Positions 37,727 through 47,219 of a stretch of DNA of 64,000 bases are shown here, piece after piece. The position numbers were made by a program, and so were the translations under genes. The notes below the pieces were generated by a model. It worked only from the letters and a program-made list of their open reading frames with translations. It did not search any database and was not told the DNA's origin. The DNA is from Planctomycetota bacterium. Lineage in GTDB: Bacteria; Planctomycetota; Phycisphaerae; Phycisphaerales; Phycisphaeraceae. The stretch's first letter is position 1, and the number at the start of each line of letters is the position of its first letter. The stretch spans positions 2,046,001 through 2,110,000 of the forward strand of contig CP066225.1 of NCBI GenBank assembly GCA_016350165.1. Direction: 5' to 3'.

Positions 37727-38494
37727 ATGCAACAACAAAACGCAACCACTTCACCTGCCGAAACGCAAACCACAGCACAGAAATCAAAGCTCGCAACCAT
37801 CGCGCTCATCCTCGCCATCCTCGGCCTACTCACATCCCCTATACTTCTCGGCATTCCCATCGCTTTCATCGCCATCATTCTCGGCTTCTCCACTGCGGCC
37901 AAAATCAAAAAATCCAACAACACCATCACAGGCAAAACCAAAGCCCACATTTCCGTCACCCTTGGGCTCATTGCTTGCACCATCGTCCCCACGCTCCTCG
38001 TCTTCGTTGGCTGGCCTATGTATCAGCAAGCCGCTTACACCGCACGTAACCTGCAGACGCAAGCCAACGGCAAGCTCCTCGGCCTCGCCTACGTCATACA
38101 CCTTGAACAACACAAAACCCCACCAACAGCAATCACAGACCTCATCCCCTTCGTTGACGATGAATCCGTTTTCTACTCACCGCATAGCGAAAAAACAGCC
38201 TCCGCTGATTTTTTATCAATGCCCGATGAGCAAAAAGCAAAGCACATTCGCATTCGTTCTGACTTCATCTTCGTCCCCAACAACAACGCATCAAAGCAAA
38301 TCAATCCATCTGAACAAATGATCCTGTTCTCCAATCCACTGCTGACAGACGAAGAGCATTACACCGTCGTTTTCGCAGACGGACACGCCGAACAATATCA
38401 AGGCTCTGACCAAAAACGTTTTGTAGTTGCAGCAAGAACGCAATCAGGCTTGAACCCAAACAAACTCATCGCAAAACAACGCTCTAATCGTTAG
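37727..38494 (+). CDS. DUF4190-like membrane protein with a pseudopilin-like C-terminal domain
   Basis: 255 residues from the ATG at 37727 (AGGA 9 nt upstream); the GTG at 37703 is less likely. Two membrane helices at about 27-60 and 72-100 enclose the DUF4190 pattern LGIPIAFIAIILGFSTAAKIKKSNN. The soluble part ends with YTVVFADGHAEQYQG. A 'VFxDGH' motif closes many planctomycete type II secretion-like pseudopilin (DUF1559) domains, so this may be a fusion of the two ideas. Function unknown. Confidence 0.7.
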   Translation: MQQQNATTSPAETQTTAQKSKLATIALILAILGLLTSPILLGIPIAFIAIILGFSTAAKIKKSNNTITGKTKAHISVTLGLIACTIVPTLLVFVGWPMYQQAAYTARNLQTQANGKLLGLAYVIHLEQHKTPPTAITDLIPFVDDESVFYSPHSEKTASADFLSMPDEQKAKHIRIRSDFIFVPNNNASKQINPSEQMILFSNPLLTDEEHYTVVFADGHAEQYQGSDQKRFVVAARTQSGLNPNKLIAKQRSNR

Positions 38495-38528
38495 TTAGTA
38501 CTATTAATTTCCGGAAGGACCATTCCAT

Positions 38529-38726
38529 ATGAAATGGGAATACAAAACTCACACCATCGACATCCGAGGCTTTTTCTCCTCAGGCAATGTTGATGTAAGC
38601 GAAACCGACCGCGTACTCAACCACTACGGCCAACATGGTTGGGAACTCATCTCATCATTCGACACAAATCATCACGACGGTGCATCCAAACTCATCGTTA
38701 TGATCTTCAAACGCCCTGTCGGCTAA
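38529..38726 (+). CDS. Small DUF4177-like protein
   Basis: 65 residues with GGAAGGA upstream. MKWEYKTHTIDIRGFF, then LNHYGQHGWELISSF and IVMIFKRPVG, is the compact DUF4177 pattern. The function is unknown. It lies 34 bases after the DUF4190 gene and is probably co-transcribed. Confidence 0.82.
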   Translation: MKWEYKTHTIDIRGFFSSGNVDVSETDRVLNHYGQHGWELISSFDTNHHDGASKLIVMIFKRPVG

Positions 38727-38760
38727 CACAATCATACAAATACCCCTATTAAACCAATAA

Positions 38761-38791
38761 AAAAAGCCGCACCCTTCACGATGCGGCTTTT
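38761..38791. terminator. Bidirectional terminator
   Basis: AAAAGCCGCA / TGCGGCTTTT, a 10-bp stem with T runs on both strands, between the DUF4177 gene and the convergent helicase. Confidence 0.9.
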
Positions 38792-38816
38792 CTTTTTACT
38801 TTTAATTTCATCTTGA

Positions 38817-41800
38817 TCAGGAAAGCAGTTTTTCCAAGTCGTCTCTCGTAAGCGATCGCAGAATGTTTTCTTCCCCACCAACAATCGCATCTGCCAACTT
38901 GCGTTTCTTGTCCTGCATCTCTGCAATGCGTTGCTCAACTGTATCTTCACAGATCATGCGATACGCAAACACCGGCTTCGTCTGTCCAATACGGTACGTA
39001 CGGTCAATCGCCTGCGCTTCAACAGCTGGGTTCCACCAAGGGTCAAGAATAAACACATACTCAGCAGCAGTCAGGTTCAAACCCAAACCACCAGTCTTCA
39101 GCGAGATCAGGAACAACGGGATCTTCTCATCCGTCTGGAACTGCTCAACAACCTCACGACGGTTTCTCGTTTGACCATCAAGATAGCAATACGGAATACC
39201 ACGCTCATCCAAACGGCGGCGAACCAGTGACAACATCGAAGTAAACTGCGAGAACACAAGTGCTTTCGAGCCTTCTTCAATAATATCAACAACACGTTCC
39301 AGCAAGACATCAAGCTTCGCCGATGGCTCATCCGCACGCGCTTCATCAATCAAGCCTGGGTGACACGCAGCTTGTCTCAGTCTAAGCAGCGCTTCGAGCA
39401 CCATAAACGTTGACTTGCCCATACCCGTTGGAGCTGCACCTGTCGGCGTCGAATCCAATTGCTTCATCAGATTCTGACGATAATACTTACGCATATCGTC
39501 ATAAACCTTACGCTGCTCTGGTTCCATATGACACAGAATCGTCTGCTCTGTCTTCGGCGGTAGATCCGTCAACACCTGCGCCTTCGTACGACGCAAAATA
39601 AACGGCCTCAGCGACATCGCAATCTGCTGCAACATCGTTGTCTTTGCTTCTGACTCTTCAGTTTCTTCATCACGCTGCGTCACGCGCGAACCTGCACGAA
39701 TAATATCTGCAAACCTCGCGTTTGATCCCAACATGCCCGGATTTAGGAATTCAAAAATCGACCACAAATCACCCAAGTGGTTTTCAATCGGCGTACCTGT
39801 CAAAGCTAATCGATGATTAGCCCGTAACAATCTCGCTGATTTCGCTGACTGTGATGCAGGATTCTTAATCGCCTGCGCCTCGTCCAGCACGATGTAGTCG
39901 AAGCCATAATGCTGTAGCTCTTCAATATCACGACGCATCAAACCGAACGATGTCACAATCACATCATAATTATCAAACGATTCACGCAACGCAATTCGAT
40001 CCGCACCCGCATACGCCATCACTCTCAAGTCCGGCGTAAACTTCGCAGCTTCATCAATCCAGTTAAACACAACTGAACGTGGCACAACAACCAACGTCGG
40101 ACGATGTTTTGGCTTCTCACCATTCAACGTCACATCAATGTGGTCCTCAATACCTAAGTATCGAGCTTCCAACATCGCCAACACCTGAACCGTCTTACCA
40201 AGACCCATGTCGTCAGCAAGAATACCGTTCATGCCAAACGTACGTAGGAACTTGAACCAGCCCAAACCTTCACGCTGATAAGGACGCAACGCACCATGGA
40301 ATTTACCCGGTGCAGGATCAAGTGGCACGATCCCTTCAAACGCCTTCAACTGATTACGTGCAATATCAAACTGCTCATCAACTGAAACCAGTTCCTTCTC
40401 ATCAAGCAGCGAATCTAACAACGCCGCCTGCGAAGCCTTAAATCTCAGATGATCTTCTTCCAGTTCACCCATTGCCGTCAGCAAACCATGATCATCCAAC
40501 CACTGCTCTGGCAACAATCCTTGCGAACCGTCATCCAACGTAATCATCGAATTACCATTACGTGCAGCCGCAAGTATCTCAGGCAACGAAACGTCTTGTT
40601 CAGTACCATCCAAACGTGTGTACTTCACATTGCCACGTAACTCAAACCAGTCAACGTTCGACGCAATCGTTAAGTTCGGTGGCCCCGCTGTCCTCACATG
40701 CAACCTGTCCGCACTTACAATCCAATCATTGCTCATCAAATGCGTAATCACATAAGGCATCTGCTTCAGCGGCAACAACAACATGTCAGGATTCGCAGAA
40801 TTCGCCTGCCTCAATCCACATGTCGCCAACTGCGCGATCATATCACGCTCAGCCTTGCGATCACGACGAATCAACACGCCCTGTGGCGGCAACTCCTCTA
40901 CCTCATCCTCTTCACCAACTTCACCCTCAGCAACCTGCGAAGTATCTTCAGGTGTCGCGAACGCTTCCGCTCTCGTATCCGGTGCAGCAGTTAGCGCCTC
41001 TGCATTCGGATCTTCAACAACCGGTACTGGCTCTTCTTCTTCAGAACCACCAATCAACGTCCCAGGTGTCATCGGCACAAAACGCCCTGCCTGTGACGGA
41101 TAAATCCTTCGACCGTCGTATTCAAACCAAACGCGTGCTGCCAGCTGATTACGTGCATTACTGCTCAGCACAGCTGACGCTTCCGCTGTGCCAGGCGAGA
41201 ATATATCCAAGTGCGGACGTGGCTCAACATGTCGTTCTTCACGACCAAAACCAGCCGGCAACTCAATCTCTGGCAACTGTGGCAACATATACAAACGCTC
41301 TAAAAAGCGATTGATATCATCATTTGGAATATGAATCGTGCGAGCTTTCTTCTCATCCTCATCACGATCATGATCACGGAATTGGCTCACCCAACGATAT
41401 GCATCACGGTCATCAAACGGTGCAATAAAATTGTCATAGAAAATCAAACCATGCATACCACCAAGGATCATCGACGGATGATCAATCTGCATATGCTGAT
41501 CTTTACGACGCAGCTGCACATTAATAACCATCTCATCTTCAACCTCGGTACCAATCATCCACAACCGCCAAGTACCGTTATCATCCCAGTGCACCGGATA
41601 TTCATCTGGCCCACTTAACTCATCACCCAAATCTATAAAGCATCGCCCCGTATCAATCATCTGTTGCACAATCATCTGCTGCGCACCAGCAGGCAATCTA
41701 AACACAGAGTGAGGCCTTCCACCACGGCCAACATAATCCGCATCATCATCCTCAGATACCTGTACACCACCAATAACCAGCGACGCCAACTCTCGGTCCT

Positions 41801-42407
41801 TCGGATCTGACAACGTTCCAATTAAATCGTTGTTCACCTTCAAAGGCTTCATCTTCGACCAGCCCGTATTCGAACTCGATCTCTGACGTAACTCAACCAC
41901 TAAAGATTGATAGCGATGCGACAACTTCGGCACGATCACATAACAAATCTGTCTCTGTGATGGCAACACCGGTGGCGTCGGCGCCTTTCTCTCATATGAA
42001 GGCACACGCAACAAAGACAACCGCGTCACCCACTCAGGCTCTTTAGGCCGTCTCGGTGCCGCGCTCGCCGCACGCTTCTTCGCCTTCAGCGCCCTCGCCC
42101 GAAGCCTCATCATTTCTTGCTTCGTCGCACCAGGACCACCACTTGAATTTTGCAAATCAACCAGCGTCGCCCACACATGCTTACAGTACGCGCCAGATTG
42201 AAAATGTGGACACGTACAATCAGCCGCAGCCTGCTGACCATCTTGCTCAATCGTCACAGTCTGTGGCTCGTTATCCTCTACAATCGCACGCACCAACTCT
42301 TCGCCAACCGGTGCGATACGCTTGACCTTACCATCAAGCTGCAACGTACGCCCATTCATTCGAACAGGACTCTGGAAAAACGGAGACCAGATCGTCATCA
42401 ATGACAT
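38817..42407 (-). CDS. SWIM zinc finger plus SNF2-family helicase
   Basis: 1196 residues. An N-terminal SWIM zinc finger (CTCPHFQSGAYCKHVW, about residues 64-79) should bind DNA or protein. A central region of unknown fold includes an acidic low-complexity part. The SNF2 ATPase starts near residue 720: Walker A LADDMGLGKTVQVLAML, Walker B VLDEAQAIKN, LTGTPIENHLGDLWS. The C-terminal helicase lobe has VFSQFTSMLSLVRRRLDE and FLISLKTGGLGLNLTAAEYV, then ending QAIDRTYRIGQTKPV. Related bacterial proteins (RapA/HepA-like group) remodel nucleoprotein or RNA polymerase. The size and order are typical of bacterial SWIM-SNF2 proteins. There is no nearby partner. Confidence 0.94.
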   Translation of the reverse strand: MSLMTIWSPFFQSPVRMNGRTLQLDGKVKRIAPVGEELVRAIVEDNEPQTVTIEQDGQQAAADCTCPHFQSGAYCKHVWATLVDLQNSSGGPGATKQEMMRLRARALKAKKRAASAAPRRPKEPEWVTRLSLLRVPSYERKAPTPPVLPSQRQICYVIVPKLSHRYQSLVVELRQRSSSNTGWSKMKPLKVNNDLIGTLSDPKDRELASLVIGGVQVSEDDDADYVGRGGRPHSVFRLPAGAQQMIVQQMIDTGRCFIDLGDELSGPDEYPVHWDDNGTWRLWMIGTEVEDEMVINVQLRRKDQHMQIDHPSMILGGMHGLIFYDNFIAPFDDRDAYRWVSQFRDHDRDEDEKKARTIHIPNDDINRFLERLYMLPQLPEIELPAGFGREERHVEPRPHLDIFSPGTAEASAVLSSNARNQLAARVWFEYDGRRIYPSQAGRFVPMTPGTLIGGSEEEEPVPVVEDPNAEALTAAPDTRAEAFATPEDTSQVAEGEVGEEDEVEELPPQGVLIRRDRKAERDMIAQLATCGLRQANSANPDMLLLPLKQMPYVITHLMSNDWIVSADRLHVRTAGPPNLTIASNVDWFELRGNVKYTRLDGTEQDVSLPEILAAARNGNSMITLDDGSQGLLPEQWLDDHGLLTAMGELEEDHLRFKASQAALLDSLLDEKELVSVDEQFDIARNQLKAFEGIVPLDPAPGKFHGALRPYQREGLGWFKFLRTFGMNGILADDMGLGKTVQVLAMLEARYLGIEDHIDVTLNGEKPKHRPTLVVVPRSVVFNWIDEAAKFTPDLRVMAYAGADRIALRESFDNYDVIVTSFGLMRRDIEELQHYGFDYIVLDEAQAIKNPASQSAKSARLLRANHRLALTGTPIENHLGDLWSIFEFLNPGMLGSNARFADIIRAGSRVTQRDEETEESEAKTTMLQQIAMSLRPFILRRTKAQVLTDLPPKTEQTILCHMEPEQRKVYDDMRKYYRQNLMKQLDSTPTGAAPTGMGKSTFMVLEALLRLRQAACHPGLIDEARADEPSAKLDVLLERVVDIIEEGSKALVFSQFTSMLSLVRRRLDERGIPYCYLDGQTRNRREVVEQFQTDEKIPLFLISLKTGGLGLNLTAAEYVFILDPWWNPAVEAQAIDRTYRIGQTKPVFAYRMICEDTVEQRIAEMQDKKRKLADAIVGGEENILRSLTRDDLEKLLS

Positions 42408-43115
42408 CTAAGCGTTCCCTCGCATTTTGGGTAAATGATTCGTTTGACCACTTACGCAGCCAATCCCACTTGTTTCTATTCCATGAGTCTTGCGTCATGA
42501 GCCAAGCAGGTACTAATTGGTAGGACAGTTTTCAGGGATTGCCAATCACAAACTCGCAACTTCAGGCTTCACGCGTTCGCAATCATTCAATTTCTCTTTG
42601 CCACTCGCATACACGAGCCGCAGACGTCCCCAAACCCCCTACACTACAAGAGGTAACGCTCATCTGCAATAGCCATGCATCTTCCACATCATTTACTGCA
42701 CAACTAGCCTGTCGACTTGCATTTTTCCCTCTTTTTTTATAGGCCATTTTCAACACCCACTCTCACTCCCATTCATTCTCCCATTCATCACAATTCCGCC
42801 TCATCTCTTCATCGACACAACCGCGACTCTCCTTTCGTAGTCACAACTGTCGATTCCCATTTTAGCGCCACCCCACAACCATTTCTCACAAAACAATTCA
42901 ACATTCTCATCATCACCCATTAAGCAATTACACGTAAAACATCCAACCAGCAATATTCTTCTGGCCCACAACATCCCACAATCACAATACGTTTAGCGAA
43001 ACATCTCCAATCGTCAGCAAGACGCATTCACCAGACACACCTCACACGACACACGACACATCCCCTATCCTTCCCAAAACATGCATTCCAACCCACAATC
43101 ATCTATCCTTACATC
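42408..43115. other. Long intergenic region
   Basis: 708 bases between divergent genes, strongly C- and A-rich on the + strand. No gene, hairpin repeat or RNA is evident. Confidence 0.4.
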
Positions 43116-44180
43116 ATGATCAATCTGTTCCAACTAGCACAAGCCGCGACAGACTCTGCTTCCAATAACTCGCAGATCATCTCATCCCTCGATCAACTCA
43201 GCATCGAATACATCTTCATACCCATCGCACTTGTGATCATCGCAATCCTATTCTTCACCAAACAAATCTCAAAGTCCACGTTCAACAACTCACCCGCGCA
43301 CAACCCAAACTTCGATCTCTTCGACCTCCTCTCAGCCATCGGCCTCTACGTCATCGGCACCGTCCTCTACTCTTACATCCTCACATCACTCGCACAAAAC
43401 AAAATCATCCCAGGCCTCGTCCTTTCTGACAACAACTTCGCATTCACCGACGAAACGCTCGGCGCCGCTTCAGGCATCGTCGCACAAGCCTTCATCTACG
43501 CCGGCCCCGTCATGTACGTCATTTGGAAAACAGGTTTAATCACGACACCCCCCGTCGTCGGTCAACCAATCAAAACCAAATTCTCACTCTCAGGTCTCCA
43601 GTCCTTCGGCCTCCTCCCAACACGACCATTCCGTGATCTCTTCGTAGGCATCATCGCATTCATTGCTGCACTACCCACCATCATGGCCGCAACAACCATC
43701 GCCATGATCATCAGCATTCTCATGGGTCAAACCATCGACACCCTCGGCCACTCAATCCTTCAAACCATCGCAACCACAAAATCAAATCTGACCATCCTCT
43801 TCTACGCAATCTCCGCTGTCCTCATCGCACCAGTCGTCGAAGAAGTCATCTTCCGTGGCGTCATCCAAACCACATTCATCAACACACTCAATAAAGCAAA
43901 GCCAGCCGACCAAGACCAGACAACACAACCCGCACCCGGCGCTATTCTCAACCGCAGCCGCTGGATCGTCATCGTTGTCTCAGCCATCCTCTTCATGTCC
44001 ATCCACATCCCCGCCGTTCCAAACTGGCCACCACTGCTCGGCCACTTCACCCTCGGCCTCTTCCTCGCATGGCTATACGAAAAATACAACTCACTCCTAC
44101 CATGCATCACCCTCCACCTCCTCTTCAACGCCGTCAACTTCGGCTACGTCCTCCTCACCGCTTCTCAATACGCCGCATAA
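43116..44180 (+). CDS. CPBP-family intramembrane protease
   Basis: 354 residues, about eight hydrophobic segments. The glutamate protease (Rce1/CAAX-like) motifs are intact: EEVIFR near residue 244, a FxxxH-type ILFMSIH near residue 292, and LHLLFNAVNF near residue 333. In bacteria these enzymes process prenylated-like or small peptides, or act in immunity and stress. Nothing around it names a substrate. The codons are strongly C-ended, like the M16 gene downstream. Confidence 0.9.
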   Translation: MINLFQLAQAATDSASNNSQIISSLDQLSIEYIFIPIALVIIAILFFTKQISKSTFNNSPAHNPNFDLFDLLSAIGLYVIGTVLYSYILTSLAQNKIIPGLVLSDNNFAFTDETLGAASGIVAQAFIYAGPVMYVIWKTGLITTPPVVGQPIKTKFSLSGLQSFGLLPTRPFRDLFVGIIAFIAALPTIMAATTIAMIISILMGQTIDTLGHSILQTIATTKSNLTILFYAISAVLIAPVVEEVIFRGVIQTTFINTLNKAKPADQDQTTQPAPGAILNRSRWIVIVVSAILFMSIHIPAVPNWPPLLGHFTLGLFLAWLYEKYNSLLPCITLHLLFNAVNFGYVLLTASQYAA

Positions 44181-44205
44181 CCTCTCCCCACTCATTCACA
44201 TTCTC

Positions 44206-44265
44206 AGACTCGTTCGAGTTCCACAACTCAAGTAGCCGCTGATCCACGATCAGCGCGCTCATCCC
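44206..44265 (+). repeat. Intergenic hairpin repeat, copy 1
   Basis: A unit with AACTCAAGTAGCC followed by the hairpin GCTGATC-CAC-GATCAGC and GCGCTCATCC. It is a full-type copy of the family that dominates 46.4-46.9 kb. Confidence 0.8.
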
Positions 44266-44307
44266 ACACCACTCACCCATCGCCCAATTTCATAATCAAA
44301 ATTACCA

Positions 44308-44345
44308 CCAACCCACGATACGCTGCAGTGCAACTACCACCTCTC
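44308..44345 (+). repeat. Intergenic repeat, short copy
   Basis: The first half only of the unit: CCAACCCACGATACGCTGCAG and the following bases, lacking the hairpin half. Confidence 0.6.
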
Positions 44346-44492
44346 AAACCTCCCGCCCCACACATTCTGCACCCTCCTCCCCCTCATTTCCCGACATCCC
44401 TTCCTAACAGTGGTTACGACTCCCCCCTCCCGATACAATGCCACTACTTATTTTCTACCCATAAACGCCCTTCAAACGGGACCGCTTCATCC

Positions 44493-45719
44493 ATGAGCAT
44501 CGAATTCAAAAAAACGACCCTCGACAACGGCCTCACCGTCATCGCCGAAATCAACCCCGACGCTCATACCTCATCCGTTGGCTACCTCGTCAATACCGGT
44601 GCACGCGATGAAACCCCAGAGCTCATGGGCGTCTCTCACTTCCTCGAACACATGGTCTTCAAAGGCACAGAACGCCGATCCGCAGATGATGTCAATCGTG
44701 AATTCGACGAAATGGGTGCAAACTACAACGCATACACCTCACACGAAATCACCTTCTACTTCGCACACGTTCTTCCAGAATACCTCTCACAAGCCATCGA
44801 CCTCCTCGGCGACATCATGCGTCCATCACTCCGCGACGATGACTTCGACATGGAAAAGAACGTCATCATCGAAGAAATCGGCATGTACGACGACCGACCA
44901 CACTGGCGTCTCCAAGACCAACTACTCGAAGATTACTTCGGCAAACACGGCCTCGGATACCGCGTACTTGGCACACCCAAAACCGTCGGCGACATGACCT
45001 CTTCACAAATGCGTGGTTACTTCGTCGAGCGTTACTCACCCGACAACATGATCGTCGCAGCTTCAGGCAAACTCGACTTTGACCAACTCGTACAAGACGT
45101 CGAAAACATCTCAGGTCACTGGAAACCCACCGGCACAAAACGCACCTACAAAGCACCGATCTTCTCTCTATCTAAGCGCACGATAGACGACCCTCGCTCC
45201 AACCGTCATTACATCGGACTCATGGCCCCCGGCCCATCCGCCCAAGACCCAGACCGCTACGCCGCAAAAGTACTCGCCGACTATCTCGGCGACACCGAAG
45301 GCTCACGTATCTATTGGTCACTCGTCGATCCAGGTCTCGCAGACGAAGCAGACATGGCTTTCCTCGGCTACGATCGCAGCGGCTCCTTCTATGCATACGC
45401 TTCATGCGATCCACAAAACGGCCAGGAAGTCGAATCCATCCTCCTCGACGTTCTATCCAAAGCTGTCGATAACATCGAATCAACCGAACTCGAACGCGCC
45501 AAAAACAAACTCGCAACACAAGCCACCCTCCAAGGCGAACGACCACTCGGCCGCATGCAAGCCATCGCCGCTCAATGGGCTTACCAAGGCAAATACTCTT
45601 CACTCAAAGAAGAGCTCGATGAGTTCATGGCCATCACTGAAGACGACGTCCGCCGCGTATTTAACAAATATCGTTTCAACCCAGAAACCATCCTCCGCCT
45701 AACCCCCGCCACCTCATAA
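44493..45719 (+). CDS. M16-family zinc metalloprotease
   Basis: 408 residues from the ATG at 44493, where the family similarity begins (MSIEFKKTTLDNGLTVIAE); the open frame extends 55 codons upstream into the repeat-bearing intergenic DNA without similarity. The inverted zinc motif HFLEH near residue 49 and the distal Glu in VIIEEIGMYDD are present, so it should be active. It is of the short, single-chain type (mitochondrial-processing-peptidase-like / PqqL-like) that works as a dimer or with a partner. Its C-terminal half has the usual GSRIYWSLVDPGLAD. Confidence 0.93.
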   Translation: MSIEFKKTTLDNGLTVIAEINPDAHTSSVGYLVNTGARDETPELMGVSHFLEHMVFKGTERRSADDVNREFDEMGANYNAYTSHEITFYFAHVLPEYLSQAIDLLGDIMRPSLRDDDFDMEKNVIIEEIGMYDDRPHWRLQDQLLEDYFGKHGLGYRVLGTPKTVGDMTSSQMRGYFVERYSPDNMIVAASGKLDFDQLVQDVENISGHWKPTGTKRTYKAPIFSLSKRTIDDPRSNRHYIGLMAPGPSAQDPDRYAAKVLADYLGDTEGSRIYWSLVDPGLADEADMAFLGYDRSGSFYAYASCDPQNGQEVESILLDVLSKAVDNIESTELERAKNKLATQATLQGERPLGRMQAIAAQWAYQGKYSSLKEELDEFMAITEDDVRRVFNKYRFNPETILRLTPATS

Positions 45720-45750
45720 CCTTCAAACGATCAAACTAAAATAGATACCC

Positions 45751-45773
45751 AAAGCCGCGCACCCCGCGGCTTT
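45751..45773. terminator. Bidirectional terminator
   Basis: AAAGCCGCG / CGCGGCTTT, a 9-bp stem with TTTTT after it, between the M16 protease and the convergent lipoprotein gene. Confidence 0.9.
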
Positions 45774-45795
45774 TTCTATACACCTTCAAAACAAC

Positions 45796-46371
45796 TTATC
45801 TACAAGCAATCGCACGCACCGCCCTGTGATTTTCATTCACCACAACTTCGATCGTCTCACCATTCGTATCTTCAGCAACATAAGATTCAACTGCCGCCAA
45901 CATCACCGAAAAACGATCACTCAATTTTGAAATCTCACCGTTCTTGACCATCACACTTGTGTTCCACATATAACCCAACTGCCCACGATCCAAAAACGGC
46001 TCACATTCTACCGCACAAATTTCCAACATCATATCCCAACGCACAGCAATCAAAATTTCAGCATCGTTCACATCCTCCATCGGCAAACGTTCATACCCCT
46101 TCACCGCCAACATCTTTTCGATATACGGAGCGAATAAAGGTTCTTGCATTCGTTTATCTCTAGAATCCAAACTCTTAATATCCACCAACACATACCGCTT
46201 AAGCCCACTCGCCTCAGGCGAACGCTTTGCTTTCACATCCATTGAATATGTTTCAGGAAACAACGTTGGCGTTAAAACATTCCCCGCCGCACATCCACCT
46301 AAAACAACACATAAACTCATCAAGACAATTAAAAAGAACTGGCCCGGAACATTAAATTGTTTGAATCTCAT
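45796..46371 (-). CDS. Lipoprotein of unknown function
   Basis: 191 residues. The signal peptide ends in the lipobox VVLGGC, so Cys27 should be lipidated. The mature part has a pattern KRYVLVDIKSLDSRDKR...VKGYERLPMEDVNDAEILIAVRW that recalls DUF4136-type lipoproteins (a strand, then GYxxxxxxxxAD-xxV). That family lies in the outer envelope with unknown role. It is convergent with the M16 gene and next to the repeat field. Confidence 0.75.
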   Translation of the reverse strand: MRFKQFNVPGQFFLIVLMSLCVVLGGCAAGNVLTPTLFPETYSMDVKAKRSPEASGLKRYVLVDIKSLDSRDKRMQEPLFAPYIEKMLAVKGYERLPMEDVNDAEILIAVRWDMMLEICAVECEPFLDRGQLGYMWNTSVMVKNGEISKLSDRFSVMLAAVESYVAEDTNGETIEVVVNENHRAVRAIACR

Positions 46372-46460
46372 AATGACAATCTACCCATCCCCCCAATCCA
46401 ACTCAACACTTTTGTCCGAGCTCCACCCCACAAAACCACCAATTCTTCTTAGTCATCAAT

Positions 46461-46490
46461 CCAAACAAACGATACGCTTTAGTAAAAAAC
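46461..46490 (+). repeat. Intergenic repeat, short copy
   Basis: AACGATACGCTTTAGTA and flanks; it lacks the hairpin half. Confidence 0.55.
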
Positions 46491-46520
46491 AAACCCCACT
46501 CCCAAATCCCCACCCACCGT

Positions 46521-46590
46521 CCATCCGACGATACGCTCAAGTGAAACAACTCAAAATAGCCGCCGATCCACGATCGGCGTGCCCTCATCC
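46521..46590 (+). repeat. Intergenic hairpin repeat, copy 2
   Basis: CCGACGATACGCTCAAGTG, then ACTCAAAATAGCC, then the hairpin GCCGATC-CAC-GATCGGC and GTGCCCTCATCC. It differs from copy 1 in the stem by a paired change (GCTGATC to GCCGATC with the matching change opposite). Confidence 0.85.
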
Positions 46591-46615
46591 CTCGCCCCCA
46601 CATCCCGCTCTCATC

Positions 46616-46690
46616 TACCAACCGACGATACACTAGAGTGAAACATCTCAAGAATAGCCAGCGAGCCACGCTCGCCGTGCCCATCTCACA
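46616..46690 (+). repeat. Intergenic hairpin repeat, copy 3
   Basis: CCGACGATACACTAGAGTG, then ATCTCAAGAATAGCCA, then the stem GCGAGC-CAC-GCTCGC. Stem bases are again changed in pairs and the CAC loop is kept. Confidence 0.82.
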
Positions 46691-46723
46691 ACCCTCCTCC
46701 ACCTCACATCGAATTCTAAACCA

Positions 46724-46755
46724 CCAACCCACGGTACGCTGTAGTAACACAACAT
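46724..46755 (+). repeat. Intergenic repeat, short copy
   Basis: CCAACCCACGGTACGCTGTA followed by GTAACACAACATC; no hairpin half. Confidence 0.55.
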
Positions 46756-46761
46756 CTTCAA

Positions 46762-46796
46762 CAACCGATTTACGATACGCTTTAGTGACACATCAC
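46762..46796 (+). repeat. Intergenic repeat, short copy
   Basis: TTTACGATACGCTTTAGTG followed by ACACATCACC; no hairpin half. Confidence 0.55.
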
Positions 46797-46844
46797 CTCC
46801 CTCACCAACCGACGCACACATAATCGAAGCAACATCCACATCGA

Positions 46845-46915
46845 CCAATCGTCGATACGTTTAAGTGACACAATTCAAGTAGCCGCGGACCTACGGGCCG
46901 CGGAAGCCTCACCCC
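46845..46915 (+). repeat. Intergenic hairpin repeat, copy 4
   Basis: GTCGATACGTTTAAGTGACA, then ATTCAAGTAG, then the stem CCGCGG-(ACCTACGGG)-CCGCGG. The loop is CTAC rather than CCAC, and the stem sequence is wholly different but still paired. Confidence 0.8.
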
Positions 46916-47219
46916 TCATCCACCACACGACACCACACTCACTGCTCATCATGCAGCAATCTCCCCTCCCAACACCTCAATTCCCCACCACCCCAACAAC
47001 CTCGCCACCCATCGCCAACTCCCTCCTCACCTCCCCCCATTCCCTCCACTCCCACAACCAATCCCCTTCCCCCCTCAAGGCCACGCCAAATCCACCGAGC
47101 ACCCCCTTCCATACTCAATTCGCACATATAAACCCCCATTTCCCAACACCTAATCGACAATTGCTCTCCTGCATAGGCCCAGATTCGACTTTGCCCGAGA
47201 AGTAGCCGAGAATACCCCT

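Larger units (their letters stand above)
46372..47219. other. Repeat-rich intergenic region upstream of ribBA
   Basis: 848 bases, extremely C-rich on the + strand (33 C against 5 G in 47041-47100). It carries six copies of the CGATACGCT-type repeat, three with a hairpin. I found no FMN riboswitch core (AGGGTTCTTCGGGG-like) before ribBA. The open frames here are produced by the lack of stop codons in C-rich sequence. Confidence 0.6.

Noticed and set aside
46461-46915. CRISPR array
   Set aside because: The units vary in length, have irregular spacing and paired stem changes, and there are no cas genes; they are dispersed hairpin repeats.
46900-47219. FMN riboswitch before ribBA
   Set aside because: None of the conserved FMN-element strings is visible in the upstream region.
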